From the NCBI GenBank assembly GCA_002197995.1, contig NGZR01000005.1:2294001-2358000 (forward strand): DNA of 64,000 nt, in the 5' to 3' direction. The stretch's first letter is position 1; each line of letters opens with the position of its first letter. This DNA comes from Gaeumannomyces sp. JS-464 (Eukaryota > Ascomycota > Sordariomycetes > Magnaporthales > Magnaporthaceae). The position numbers and the translations under genes are program-made. The notes beneath the pieces are model-generated. The model saw only the letters and a program-made list of their open reading frames with translations, did not search any database and was not told the origin of the DNA. Shown here piece after piece: positions 12,931 to 25,276 of this stretch.

Positions 12931-15662
12931 ATGCCCATCGTTCCACTTCCCCAGGACACCGCCCGACTTCTCCGTGCCCACGTCGTCATAAGCACACCGC
13001 TCTCTATCGTCAAGGAGCTCGTCGACAACGCGATCGACGCGGATGCCTCCGCCATCGAAGTCCTGACCTCGCCCAACACGGTCGACATGATCGAGGTCAG
13101 GGACAATGGCATCGACGACGGCATCGACCAGTCGGACTACGAGGCCCTCGGGCGCAGTGGCCACACGAGCAAGGTCTCCAGCCTCGACGAGCTCAAGGCC
13201 CTCGGCGGCACGTCTCTCGGGTTCAGGGGAGAGGCCATCGCCGCCATGCGCGCCGTGGGGAAGGTGACCGTCACCACCAGGACCGCAAGAGAAAAGATGG
13301 CTGCGGTGTTCGAGCTTTTGCCCATGGGCAAGGGCCCGCTCAAGCCTGCAAGCAAGCCGACCCCTGTGGGCACGACGTTGGCTGTCACCGATTTGTTTGT
13401 TCGATACCCCGTCCGAAGGAAGGCCGCCATCAAGGACTCGCGACCAGTCTTGATCAAGATTAGACAGCTTCTTGCGGCATATGCCATGGCGAGACCGTAT
13501 CTCAGGATATCACTGAAAGAGGCTGGGTCGTCATCGTCGCCCCTGTGGTCGTACTCGCCACGACCTGGCTCGGGAATCAAAGAAGCCACCCTGAGCATCT
13601 TCGGCCACGATCTCGCTGCCCAATGTATCGAGAGCTCTTCAGTATCCCCATCCACTCACGAGTGTGTCGAAAGTGCGACGGATGGCACTATCAAGATCGA
13701 GGCATTCATCCCCAGGCCCAACGCCGACATAGCCAAAATCTCGAAAGGGAGCTTCCTCGCTGTGGATTCTCGTCCAGTATCATCAGCTCGAGGCACATTC
13801 AAGAAAATTGTTTCCAGTTTTAGAAGACACATACGCCACTGTCTCGACACGAGCAGCGACACCGCGCTGAAGGGCCCTTTCATTGCTCTGAACATTGTGT
13901 GTCCCACCGGAACCTATGATGTGAATCTCGAGCCAGCAAAGGACGACGTGCTATTCGTTGATGAACAAGCCATCCTCAGGTCCTGCGATAGGGTCTTTGA
14001 GAGAGTTTACAAAACACGCGGGCCGGGTGGAGATCAACAGCACCTCGCTGGCCCTGATGAACGAGAAGCCTGTCATGAAGACAACCCGTGCTCGAGCGAT
14101 ACCCCTGAACGCACCCAGATATCTTCAGATAAGGAGCTTCGCTCATGTACTGGTCCATCTGGGACAGACGACACCTCCACGCATGGCAAGCGCCACAGTG
14201 AAGCTATCATTACGGATGCAAGTGTAGCAAATTGTATTCTTATCCTGCCCTTGCCCTGCCTTGCTAACGATCCCCAGCCCAGCGCGCTACTTGACCATGG
14301 CCAGCCTCAATCGGGCACTGCTGCTAGGGGATGTCCCAGCCACAACAAAGCCCCGCCTGCCATGCAACAGATAACGCGACGGGCATTGAATTGGACGGTC
14401 AACATGGACGCCGATGAAATGAGTGGTGAGGACGACTCGCCCTTCGATGAACAACCCGTCAAGGAGACAGGCAACCATACGCCACCGACAGAAGGCGAGG
14501 AGGTTTCACGACCTCTGGAGGGCGTCAATCCTTGGGTGTTGGCAAAAATGAATGCAGCAACGAGACAGCCTCATCCATCCATCCCAGCTTTACCAGGTTC
14601 ACATCTATTGCCGGCTCATTTGGTCCCGCCCCAACGCTGGCCCCGGGGGGTGCCCTCTGGGAAGAAGCTCCGGAGGATGAGGCCATATCACCAGACGATT
14701 CGATATCTATCGTTCAAGATCTAGATGTTCCCGGCTCAGGGCGCTCCTTGAGATCTCGCCCAGCTCAGGTTCAAGGAACGGTTCCTGGAGGGCCATTCCG
14801 GAGTCCCTTCCCAAAGGGTGGGCGTCAGCGTCAGCCTCGAAGAAGCAGCCCTCAACAGCAAGACGACACGAGCAGCGCACTTCGGACGCCGCCGCCATCC
14901 ACCGGGGCCGAAACCAGGACTTGTGCGCGAGGAGGCGCAGGCCAGGGACAAGGGAAGAGCAAAGGGGCTCGGTGTACCATGCAACAGACAAGGCTTCCAT
15001 CCTGGAATCACGCACGTCCGTTAAGGAGTCGTAAACAAGATTATACGACATCCACGCCACCTTCGGATTATCCGTCGACTAGCCGAAACGAAGCAACGAC
15101 AGAGCGTGAGTTTCTCGAGAGCATGAAAATGAGACTGCCAAGACCTCCCAGCCCGCCCAGAGAGGAGACTCTTCGGGGCACTGCGACATTGCCATCGTTT
15201 ACTTCGGCATGGACCGTCCTGAATCACGCCGCGCACCGCGAAACCGGCTCGCCAGCTGCTCCCAATCTGATGGAAGATGACAACCATTGTCACACAAGAG
15301 AGCGACCCTCGACAAGTGCTCGAGGGAGGAAACCCGACAGGCCTCCGGGGCTTTCAGAGAATCTCAATGGCAGTGTGCTTCTGGAGTTGCCGACCAAGGA
15401 CACCCTCGGGCTCGTGACGTGGGCCGGCCCTGGCCCGCTGAGGCACTTGTCCCTGGGGTACCGGCTGTCAAGCGTTGATAACTACATGCTCACAGGGACC
15501 ATCCAGCACGGGTTGAGAGCCATCGATATCGCCTCCAAGACGCGGATCGAGAAACTGCTACGTCACCAGCTCGCTGACACCTACGGGAGAGAGGATGGAT
15601 GGTTACAGTCTCGAGGTTCACCTCGGCGAAGCGGCGGCATGATGGCTACACGAGCGCAGTGA
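12931..15662 (+). CDS. MutL-family DNA mismatch repair protein (MLH2/PMS1-like)
   Basis: The N-terminal GHKL ATPase half is unmistakable. Motif I is ELVDNAIDA at residues 29-37, motif III is GTSLGFRGEA at 93-102, and HTSK follows motif II. The transducer domain runs to about residue 370 (SFLAVDSRPVSS, YDVNLEPAKDDVLF). The Met at 12931 starts MPIVPLPQDTARLL, the usual start for this fungal subfamily; an upstream GTG frame is ignored. A 54-nt in-frame intron at 14224-14277 is likely (branch GCTAACG, acceptor CCCCAG, weak donor GTAGCA). At about 14560-14640 the frame shifts by one base, and the Ser/Pro-rich remainder continues to 15662, about 892 residues in all. I see no DQHA(X)2E(X)4E endonuclease motif, which argues against the PMS1 endonuclease. 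Motif II is unusual (see findings). It probably dimerises with MLH1. Confidence 0.85.
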
Positions 15663-18600
15663 CGCACAAGATAGCGTCGGGGTGTGGTGGCTGGTGGCTG
15701 ATACGTTGTTGTCTCCTATGACGAGACGAGGAGATTCACCTTGCTTGGACTATTACCTCATTTTTGGCTCCGCCGATGGATTGCTTGCTATATGCGTGCT
15801 GTTTATTACAAGCATAATTGCGCACATGTACTTTATCTACTCTCTTACTTGCTGGTTGGCGGCGGTCGCCTTTCTATTATTCTTCGGGAGCGGGTGTGAG
15901 ATCTCGTCAAGAGCTGAGGTGATGTAAACGTCAGTGAGCTATAAATGCATGTGCTGGAATGGCTACCTATTGATGAAAACATGCCATGGTGTTACATCCG
16001 CGGGAGAAAAGTTCCGGACAGACGCCGGGTTCGATGGGGCCAGCCTCAAGCAAAGTGATTCGCTCGTCGTCGTGATGTGGTGTGCTGTGCATTTGTCGGT
16101 GCGGACCCGCTGGCCCCGGTTGGCCGACAATCGAAGCCCTGCCCTTGAAACGCTCCGAGGAAAGGGGAGGCACAGTGAGGGTGGAAACACGCGGTAAACA
16201 GCTCGTATTTTATGCATCATGATTTGCGCCAGGGCTGATCGGCACATACGTAGGTGATCTTAAACGGGCGAGCCCACCCCGTGATCGGCGCCGGGGTGTT
16301 GAGAGAGAGAGAGGAGGTTGGGCGGTGACGGCAGTGCAGTAAAGCGTTGGAAGCCCGGTTCACGCACACATGAATGATATCACCCAGCCCGAGCGGGTTC
16401 CGTTTCCGCCGCAGCATGTTTGCGAAACGCAAGACGACTGTCTCGCACGGGGAATTTCCGCTCGGGTTTCTCCATTTATCTTTCTTTCTGCTTTTCTTGT
16501 TTATCTGGCGATATCCGAGAGGGGATACCTAGACGGGAGAGACGTGCTCGTTCACGACTCAATTCTTTCCTTTGATTTTTCCTGTACTTTCTCCTAGTAT
16601 CGTTTCCTGTTCTATGTCCTTCCCTGTTACTATATCCCACTGAGAGGTGCCAACTTTTTTTTTCTTTTTCTTTTTTTCGTGGACGAGGTGCGGTATTACA
16701 CCCGCCCGACGGCAACGTCGGTGGGGAAGGTGCTAGCAAATCGGCACCTCATCATGTCCCCTCCGTCACACCGTTTTCGACGGGATGCGCAGCTCGGCCC
16801 ACTGAAACCCAAGCCATCGAGAACAAATACCATTGGGCGTCAAGGGAAGCTCGGGCACCACGAACCTGTGTCGCCTTCATTGAGCCAGAGCTGTCGCCGC
16901 CTGTGGGCACAGATGGGCGAATGTGGAGCTGGTATCAGCCTCAGGCGGTTTCTCAGGCCAGCCAGGCGACCCACCCCTGAACCCTGCGTTTCTTTAATTG
17001 GACGCGAGAAGCTCGTATTCTGCCAAGGACTTTCCCTGCCAACCTATAGTTGGAGACAGGCGTGTCAGGGAAGACAGTAAAAAGTGACCTAGTGGTGAGG
17101 ATTTCTTGGGACAGTAAAAAACGAACGAGGCGACAAGATGCAACATTAATTCGTCGCTCCCTGACATCAATGTGGCTGCTGTCCAACTGCTCTGCAGCCC
17201 ATGTCTGGCTTGCACAGGCCAGAAGAAAAGAGTCACGGCAGGATTATAATTAGGACCCGACGAGAACCTGGCTCAGCTTTCGATGTGCTGAACGGTTTTG
17301 TATCACCCGCTCTTGGCCGAGGTATGAGTTAACCGCCTGTTCATTTTAGGATGAGACGAGGAGCGAGAACCCAAGGCGGGGTTCGCCATCAAAACAAACC
17401 GGTCGCAGTTTGGGTTATGCGCCGTTCATGTTCCTGGGCCCCCAAATCACATTCGGGCATGGAAATAGCACGCGAATGTATTGCATGTATTGCACTGTAT
17501 GAGAGATAGGAACAAAAGTATCGGTGAGACGGGAGCCCAGCCACCGGGAATCGCTCCACGTTGCGTGGGTTGCCAGGTGGAGCGTTTCCACGGCTATCTG
17601 TGGCAGTCGATGGTGCTGAAGAGTCGGGAACTGGAACTGTGCTGGAACTGCATACCCTGCAGTGCATACAATACTGGTTCTGTGACAACTGGCACAGATG
17701 GCTGCCGTTGGTCGATTTGGTCGATGCCGATGGGCAAGTCCAGCTTGGGGAGGCAGTGCTGGCGCACCACGGTTTTGTGCCAAAAGGTCAATCCATCCGA
17801 TGTGTTGGTAAAGGTCCGCAGGCTGCAGAAAGGACCGCGCAGGGGACGGGACTGGACAGGCAGGGTTGTCAGCGGGCGCGGATTGGCAGAAGAAGCACAG
17901 GACGTGGAGCGTCCAGCCCAGTGCGGAGATTGAACAGGGCTGTGCCGTGCTGAGGCGTGCTCCGTTTGCGATGGGTCCTTGCAGCCAAAAGACTCGCGCG
18001 CGCCCCATCCTTTGATTGACCTCCGCATTCCCACTTTCACCCGACAGCCAGAGACGTGACTTGCGTAATCGCGCCTGGCACCAAGGCCTGGCCCCGACTG
18101 AGGAAACCCGAGGACAGAACAGAAAAAGGCACACAACCCAAAATCTCGAACGGCGGCCGCTGCTGGTGGATAGCCGTTGTGTCAAGCCGGTCGCGCCTTG
18201 TCCGTCGCCGCGCAGCTTCAGGCAGCGAGACCTTCCCAAGGATTGCCTAGCTCCGCATCGCTTACGGAGTAGAAGGCGCCACCCTTTTCGCGCCCCTAGC
18301 CGCACGTCATAGGGTGATTTCTGCCAGGAAAGCAGATACCCGACACCCACCAGCATCGCCCCGGGACGATTGGGACGCCACAGAAACGACTTTCTTTTCT
18401 GGCCCATCTTTCAACACTATCAACATTCGTCTTACTTTTTATTTTATTATTTTCTCTATTTTTCCTTTTGCGCCTCACCGAAACTGGCCCTAGCGAAACA
18501 TAACGAAGCACCCCGAGTCAGTCCCAAGATGGTAGGGATTTAGATGGACACCACCCTTCCGAAAGGCGTGTTGCCGGTCCGTACCTCGACCATGCACTTC

Positions 18601-18978
18601 GTCGATCGACGGCCGTGCTCCCCAGGACTGCTGTCGAGCCTCCCCGATCACAGACATGCGGCTGCGAGCCCGCACCCGGATTTTTCGCACAGGGGAGAGG
18701 GGGCAATGACGCGGGAGGAACTGCGTGCCGCCTGCGGCAACCGGCACAGGGAAGGCGAATGCGGCGCTCGTGCGGCGCCTGGATGGGATGGTAGTGGGAA
18801 CCGATCATTCGAAACCCTCGACGACAACCACGACGACAACGGCTGCGGCGGCGACTGCGATACGGCGTCCCGACCGAGCCGCCGGACCAGCTGCTCGCTG
18901 CTGCCCCTCGAGGCTCAACCGTCGCGGACACGACCGATATTCCCTGGGCTCAGGGGGTTCTCGTCAGCTAGTCTAAAC
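15663..18978. other. Intergenic region of 3.3 kb without a supported gene
   Basis: It lies between the MutL gene and the start codon of the FLC/TRP-like gene, both on the plus strand. Long reverse-strand frames between 17400 and 18400 have no recognisable domain and look like chance frames in GC-rich DNA. A T-rich tract at 18430-18475 may be part of the core promoter or 5' leader of the FLC/TRP-like gene. A TTTTTTTTTCTTTTTC tract lies near 16655. Confidence 0.5.
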
Positions 18979-21900
18979 ATGGTTGTTCTGCTATTTCTCG
19001 CCGTGATCCTGCGCCCATGCGCGGCCGTCCTGGTTCCCTTCGAGAACTGCCTTCCCACATACTATACGGGCAGCAAGCCGACGCCCCTGCAATGGGTCCC
19101 GGCGTTTGTTGACGCAACCCTCAACGTGGCCAACGACATCCAGAGCCTCAAGGTCACCATGTGGGGGAACGTCACCGGCTCACGACGCGACCAGCCGCTT
19201 CCTCCCGCCAGTAATACAACGTACTGGAGAGACCCCAAGCAGACTGATGGAAAGATCCAAGCAATCCCCGACTCTCAGCTGATCATCACGACCTTGCACT
19301 CAAAGATCAATGTTCTGACGTATGAGCCGTGGAGCGGTGACTTCGACTTCTGTGGAAACTTGTCCAAGCCCCATACTTGTCCCCTAGGCCCGGTTTTCGA
19401 TTTCAATGCCACATCGTGCGTCCCCTTCTCCCCCTCGGCCTCGTCTCTTTAAGATCCAATACTGACGTCTAGGGCCCGGTATGCAGTCCTCGAGATAGTC
19501 TACCCTCCGTATCCTTGGCCAACAATTTCACAACGTCGTACGCCTTCACCTCGTGGTCGGCGACCTTCCTGATCAAGTACACCGACAAGGATTTCCTGAA
19601 CATCGGCTGCGTGTCGGCGACCATAACCCCTGATCTGGGAAGTTATGTGCCGCTTCTCAAGTTCCTTCCGATTGGAATTCTTGCCTTTGTCGGATTCGCC
19701 ACCATCTTTGCGGCTACGTTCAGCCCCTGGGGCACCACTGACGTCTTTCGTTGGAGCTCCAATTATGGCCGCGATCACGACCTTCTCCGTCTGGTGACGC
19801 CGGGCTTTGGGGACTGCCTTCAGTACATTCAGTTTGTCGCCCTCACCGGAGGCCTTTCGCTCCACTATCCTGGCTTCTACCAGCCAGTTGTGAGCCAGTT
19901 GTCCTGGTCTGCTCTGATGTTCAACGAGTCTTTCGTAACCAAGCAGCCGGGGTACCAGAGCGTGCAGGATGGAATCTACGTCACAGACGGCGTCGCCAAC
20001 TCTTATGGCCTTCATGGCCTGGCACAGCTGACGGGCATGGGTAACGTGGCAGATATATGGGCTGGCATGATGATCTGGCCTGGTCATCATTGCCGCCGTC
20101 ATCACGGCGGCCAGATCGGATTCGCGGTGCGCTGGATATACCGCAAGGTTAAGAACATTGCTGAGGAAGACCTCCGGGCCAAGGGTCTTCCTTTCACGGT
20201 TGGGAACGTGGTCAGGATCGTCTTCAACTACTTTCTGCTGCCCATCGTCGCCCTTTCGACGTTCCAGCTCGTCGTCGCCGGCAGCTCGCCTGCGTACACC
20301 GTCGCCCTTGCCGTAGTCACGCTGATCCTTATCATAGGGTTTGCAGCTTGGCTACTCTATCTCATAATCACCATCAAACCCCGCGCCTTCCTCTTCGATG
20401 ACCTACCGACGCTCCTCCTTTACGGGCCGCTTTACAACACGTACTCGGACGAGGCCGCCACCTTCACCCTCATCCCGCTCTTTCTGACCTTCGTCCGCGG
20501 CATTGCCGTGGGTGCTGTACAGCCTGTCGGCATTGTCCAAATTGTCATGCTGGCCATCTGCGAGGTGGTGCAGATCATCACAATCCACTCCATCAGACCG
20601 TTTCACAGCCCGACCTCGATGAACGCCTATCACACCGTATTTGCCACGTTTAGGCTGGTGTCTGTCATTCTGATGATCGCTTTTGTGCCGTCGCTCGGCG
20701 TGACCGAGGGACCCAGGGGGTGGATTGGGTATGCTATTTTGATGATTCACGCATGCGTTATGGGCTTTGGGTTCTTTCTGAACGCGCTCCAAACTACCCT
20801 TGAGGTCGCGGCCCGCTTATCAGGGGCTGGTGGTGACAGCGCCAGAGGACTCACGAGGGGAGGGCTCTCCAAGATCTTCGGAATGCGGCAGCTGCAGCGG
20901 AGAGAAGGGCCCTCTAGGAGTAGTCAGCTCTCTACTGCGGGCATGTTGGATCAAGACGAGGCTCAAAAAACGGGGTATATCATGCCAAGCGGCCGGGTCA
21001 GGAGCGAATCTGCCGGGAGTGGCGCACTCTTGAGCCGCGGCCAGCGCAGCTCATCTGCTCTCGACAACCACAGCGTGGACGCCGTATTCGCTCATGGACG
21101 CCAGTTTGATGGTGCAAGCTCTTTCACATTCACACCGACGACACCTGGTGAAGCCAGCACCTTCTCCTTCCTGCCGTCCCCTGCAGGGCAAACTCGACAC
21201 CCGCTTGCCCCTGCTGCCGGCCTCGAGGCGGCAGCAGATCCGTACTACCGACCACCGAGAAAGCGAGGCACGACCCTCACACAGGGTAACATGACGCCCC
21301 CTCGGGAGAGGAATAGGGGTTCCTGGGCGGGAAGTGGTGACATGTCGCAGCGGCGGCTCAGTCAAGGTCCCCTAGCTGACCCGGCCGACGTGGACGCGCA
21401 AATATCTCGAGGCCCGACCCCGGCGCCAGGTAACTACTCGCAACCGACTATCAGCTTCGCACCTAGGACGGATTATTCGACGCGAGAGGTCGATTTCTAC
21501 TACGGGGTGCGTGGCCAGAGGCTCAACTCGGATGCGCCAAGTCGGAAGCTGGGCACCGGTCCCGCTGATCCCACGTCTCCTATGTCGTCCGCAGCCGGTT
21601 GGTTCCGGAACATAATAGGCGGGAAGACGAAAGAGAAGGGCAAGGGGTTCGAGGTGGTGAGGAGCTCCAGGATGCCCCCAGCTATGAAGGCCAGAGGCGG
21701 CGACATTACGGACGATGCTGCACCGCAGGGCATCCCCGTGGCTATGAGCATGTTGCGCAATGGGCCAATAGAATCCGACGACGAGGACGAGGGCAAGAGA
21801 AAGAAGAGCAGGGCAGGCTGTTCGCAGGGCGAGCCGGGGGATACCCGACTCCTCGACGAAGACGGGAATCCAAAGGTCGATAACGTCGATGATTTGGAAA

Positions 21901-22474
21901 TACCGAAAATCTCGGACAATCCTCCTATGCTTCCGAGCATAGAGTCGGCCGGTAGCATACGGCTCCCCAGCCGGGTGCAGTCCAAAGCCAGCAGAGTCGG
22001 AAAGACCCCGCCACCGCCGCCATTAGACCTTAGTATCCTGGACGAAAGGGGAACCATGGTGATACCGCCAGCTATCCACGCAAGAGCTCGAGGAGAGACT
22101 CGACTGGTGGGCACAGTCGAGAATCATCACAGAATGCTATCAACCGCCTCTCGGTGGCACAAACAGCAGCCACGGCTCCCTCGGAGCATGAAGGTCACTA
22201 CCTAGCTCCGACCGTCTCCGCGACACCGTCTAGGCTACCTTTTGAGCGGAACAACTCGCAGAAGCGACACTCGTCTGGGTCCTCCCTGGGGCCGGCGACC
22301 TCGGAGCTCAGTAACGGAGACCTCCAGGGCGACTCGTCGAGACCCAGTCAGGAAGAGCGTGCGACGATGTATGGGTATGTGTCGCAGGGCAGTGTTAACC
22401 GCATTGACCCGCAACACCCGCATCAGCTGAACCTCGTGGGAAGCTCCGCCGAGGTTGTCGATGAGAGGAGGTAG
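18979..22474 (+). CDS. Flavin-carrier / TRP-like integral membrane protein (ML-like plus TRP domain)
   Basis: Belongs to the fungal FLC/TRP-like family (yeast FLC1-3, fission yeast Pkd2 and Trp1322 relatives), proteins of the ER, Golgi or plasma membrane linked to FAD and calcium transport. The Met at 18979 opens a signal peptide (MVVLLFLAVILRPCAA), then an ML-like lumenal domain with VPFENCLP, VTMWGNVTG and NVLTYEPW. An intron, 19416-19486, uses acceptor TATGCAG and rejoins at PRDSLPSVSLANNF. A helical domain of about ten segments follows, with SNYGRDHDLLRLVTPGFGDC, FNYFLLPIVALSTFQ and RPFHSPTSMNAYHT. The cytosolic tail is about 470 residues, disordered and Ser/Pro-rich. At 20079 a C looks inserted and at 20110-20112 one looks lost, spoiling one helix. 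Another single base is missing near 22060-22100. Corrected length is about 1141 residues. Confidence 0.9.
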
Positions 22475-23521
22475 AACGCCTTCTTTTTTTTTTTGCTGCC
22501 ACTCCTACCCAGATTTTCCCCAGACCGGGGCACATACATACACTTTGAGATTTATTTTGCTTCCAGCGACGGCGTCCAAGATGTTAAAAACACACAACTA
22601 TTTCACGTAGCGGGACATATTCGGTCGGCGGTGGTTTTCGATGGTTTTATCGTTTCCCCTGGGATTTTCTATTTCACGTAGCGGGACATATTCGGTCGGC
22701 GGTGGTTTTCGATGGTTTTATCGTTTCCCCTGGGATTTTTGCTTTTTGTCTCGCCCCTTACTACGCTTGTCCCACAAGGCTTTTTTATCTGTCCATGCGA
22801 CCTTTGAACAGCGTGTTGTTGCATTTTAGGTATACAACCCCCAGGAGACGGAGATGTTATTTGTGGTAATATTCACGGGACTTCAAAAGCAGGCGAGAGG
22901 AACACATACACGGACATAATACTAGAAGGGCACATGGGGGTGCAAATATGGCTCTCTGCTTTTTCGGGATACAGGAGCTTGTCGAAGCCACCCTAGTGGT
23001 GTTAGAGCTTCGACCCCGTCGCTTTGTTGTTTTAGCAGGCCCAAGTCGCTTGGGCAACCACTCCTTAAGACACTATGCGTATGACGAAGGATTGTGCGGC
23101 TGGATAGGCTTCCATCTTCAAGGTTGTGTAATCCGCTGTTGTTGGCAGACTGAATCCTCAGCAGCCGCGACAGACCCCGCCTGTGTTCGGGGAGGTCGGG
23201 CCCCACCATGTGGGATAAGATAAGCCGAAAAAAGAAAAGAAAAAGAAAAAAGAAAAAAGAAAGAAAAAAAAGACAATAAAATATCACAGAAACCACCATA
23301 TTTGCATGGAGTGGTAACAGCGGCACATTGGGTGGCGATCGAGAGAAATTATTTCCTTACGTCGACGGCGCAAAAGTATATCAGGTTTGCTATCCAGCCA
23401 CGCAACTTTTCCCGAAACCCTGTGGACCAACCCCTCGTGGGGATAACTGGCGGCGCTGCCAGGTTGAGTTGAGCTGTAGCCATCCACTCTCGGAGCGGCA
23501 AACTCCCCTACCACAGGCGAC
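22475..23521. other. Intergenic region between the FLC/TRP-like gene and ACL4
   Basis: Apart from the 71-bp duplication, the stretch holds an A-rich AAAAGAAAAGAAAAAG-type tract at about 23225-23280. No gene is supported; the short frames have no recognisable product. Confidence 0.5.
22598..22739. repeat. 71-bp perfect tandem duplication
   Basis: Copy 1 is 22598-22668 and copy 2 is 22669-22739. Both begin CTATTTCACGTAGCGGGACA and end in CCCCTGGGATTTT with no mismatch that I can see. It lies about 120 bp after the stop codon of the FLC/TRP-like gene, probably in its 3' untranslated region. The perfect identity means either a recent event or an assembly duplication. Confidence 0.95.
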
Positions 23522-24939
23522 ATGGCGCCGACCAGGCCTCACAGCAAAAATGCCAAGTCCAAGGCGGCGCGGCGCATGAAGAAGCAGCAGCAGCAGTCCC
23601 CCAGGGCGCCGAAGCAGCTGCTCGCCGACGCCACGGCCAGCCTAGAGCAGGGCGACGCGGCGACCGCGGCGGCGGCAGCAGCAGCAGCCCTCGAAGCCAT
23701 AGAAGAAGGCGGCGGCAGCGACGCGCCCCAGCAGAGGCAGCTGGCGGCGGCGGCGCTCACGCTGCTGGGCGAGATCCGCCTCGAGCTCGGCGACCCGGAC
23801 AGCGCGCGCGCGTTCTTTGTGCGCGCCGTCGAGGCGGACAGCGGGGAGGTCGTCGTCGGCGGCGGCGGTGGCGGCGACGACGAGGTCGAAGCGCTGCTGA
23901 CGGCGCCGTCGGGGGCGGGGCGGCGGCCGTCAACAGGGCCGAGAAGTTCCTGTGGCTGGCGCAGCTGAGCGGGGACGGCGGCGCGGACTCGGTCAGATGG
24001 TACGAGAGGGGCGCGGGCGTGCTGCGGGCGCAGCTTGCGCTGCTGGACGAGAAGGCGGCGCGGGAGGGGCCGGCTCCGCCATCGGCATCACCATCAATAG
24101 CAACAGCAACAGCGGCGACACAACAACCACAGCAACAACAGCCCGGACAGAGGCGGCGCGAGCTGCTGGACGAGGCGCGGCGCGACCTGAGCAGGCGCCT
24201 GGCGAGTGCGCTGTGCGCCGTGGCCGAGGTGTACATGACGGACCTGTCGTGGGAGGCGGACGCGGAGCAGCGCTGCGAGGCGCTGGTCACCGAGGCCACG
24301 ATGCTGGCGCCCGACTTCCCGGACGCGTGGCAGACGGTCGCCAGCGTGCGCATCTCGCAAGGCCGGGTCGACGACGCGCGCGCGGCGCTGAGCCGAAGCA
24401 TGGAGCCTTGGGCTGCTGCGCTGCTGGTCGATGATGACGAGGAGGAGAGTGAGGCGGTAGCGGCAGCAGCAGCGAAAGGTGACAAGGCGGCGCAGCCCCC
24501 GCCATTCCCGACGCGCGTCAGCCTCGTGCGCCTGCTCATGGAGGTCGAGTGGGAGGACAAGGCGGTCGAGGTGGCCGAGACGCTGGCGCGCGAGGACGAC
24601 CAGAGCGTCGAGGTGCTGTACCTCGGCGGGTTTGGACAGTACGTGCTGGGCGAGAAGCTCAAGGGCAGCAACGGCAAGGGGGCGGTCGGGGGCGAGCTCG
24701 AGGAGGAGCGGCGGGCGGTCTGGCGCTCCGCCAGGCGGTGGCTCAAGCAGTGCCTGGCGCTGTTCGCGGAGCAGGAGTACGAGGATGAGCGGCTCGGCGA
24801 GCACGCGCAGGAGCTGTTTGCGACGCTGAACAAGGAGCTGGGCCTCAAACCCGATGACGACGATGATGACGACGATGATGACGACGATGACGATGACGGC
24901 TGGGAGGACGGCGAGGATGGCGACGAGAAGATGGAGTGA
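23522..24939 (+). CDS. ACL4: ACL4-like TPR chaperone of ribosomal protein uL4
   Basis: Acl4 is a dedicated TPR chaperone that captures nascent ribosomal protein uL4 (Rpl4) and escorts it to pre-60S particles in the nucleus. The gene has no intron and starts at 23522 (MAPTRPHSKNAKSK, basic). TPR-like helices include LAAAALTLLGEIRLELGD, SWEADAEQRCEALVTEA and ARAALSRSMEPW. A long acidic tail ends the protein (about 16 consecutive Asp, then GWEDGEDGDEK), as expected for the family. At 23911-23920 a G appears missing from GGGGGCGGGG: the frame breaks, and conserved protein (VNRAEKFLWLAQLSG) continues in the next frame. The corrected length is about 472 residues. Alanine- and glutamine-rich insertions lengthen the TPR loops. 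The family call rests on overall layout and tail; it is less certain than for the enzymes. Confidence 0.75.
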
Positions 24940-25276
24940 TTGTCGCCGTTGTCTTTACCTTCTCTCTACTTTTTTCTCTCTCTCTCCATTAGACCTTCAT
25001 GGGACCTGCCCTCCGGCAAGCCAAATATGGGCCGCTGTTGTTTTACACTCGGGATGCGTTGGAGTTTTGGCAGGAAAAAGTAACTTGTTCATTTGGTTCA
25101 GTCGGTGGCATAGAAAAACAAGGGATGTTGTTATCATAGAGGTATAAACGGAAACACGGGTTATGGTGATGTCCAATCCATGGCGTCGGTGTTTTTTTTC
25201 TTGATGCCAGGAGTAGCAAGTAATACATTACAAGAAGGACCATCTTGGCAGAGCATCGCAAAAACGGGACCAGCTT
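24940..25276. other. Short convergent gap between ACL4 and GIR2
   Basis: These 337 bp separate two stop codons on opposite strands. The gap includes a T/C tract at 24970-24990. No gene is seen; the two transcripts probably overlap or nearly so. Confidence 0.5.

Noticed and set aside
17415..18407. 330-codon reverse-strand frame
   Set aside because: Its composition is Arg/Ser/Cys-rich without any recognisable motif, and it lies in the upstream region of the FLC/TRP-like gene; it is a chance frame in GC-rich DNA.
18544..18978. N-terminal extension of the FLC/TRP-like protein from an earlier ATG
   Set aside because: The extension is Asp/Arg/Thr low-complexity sequence, and it would bury the clear signal peptide that starts at 18979.
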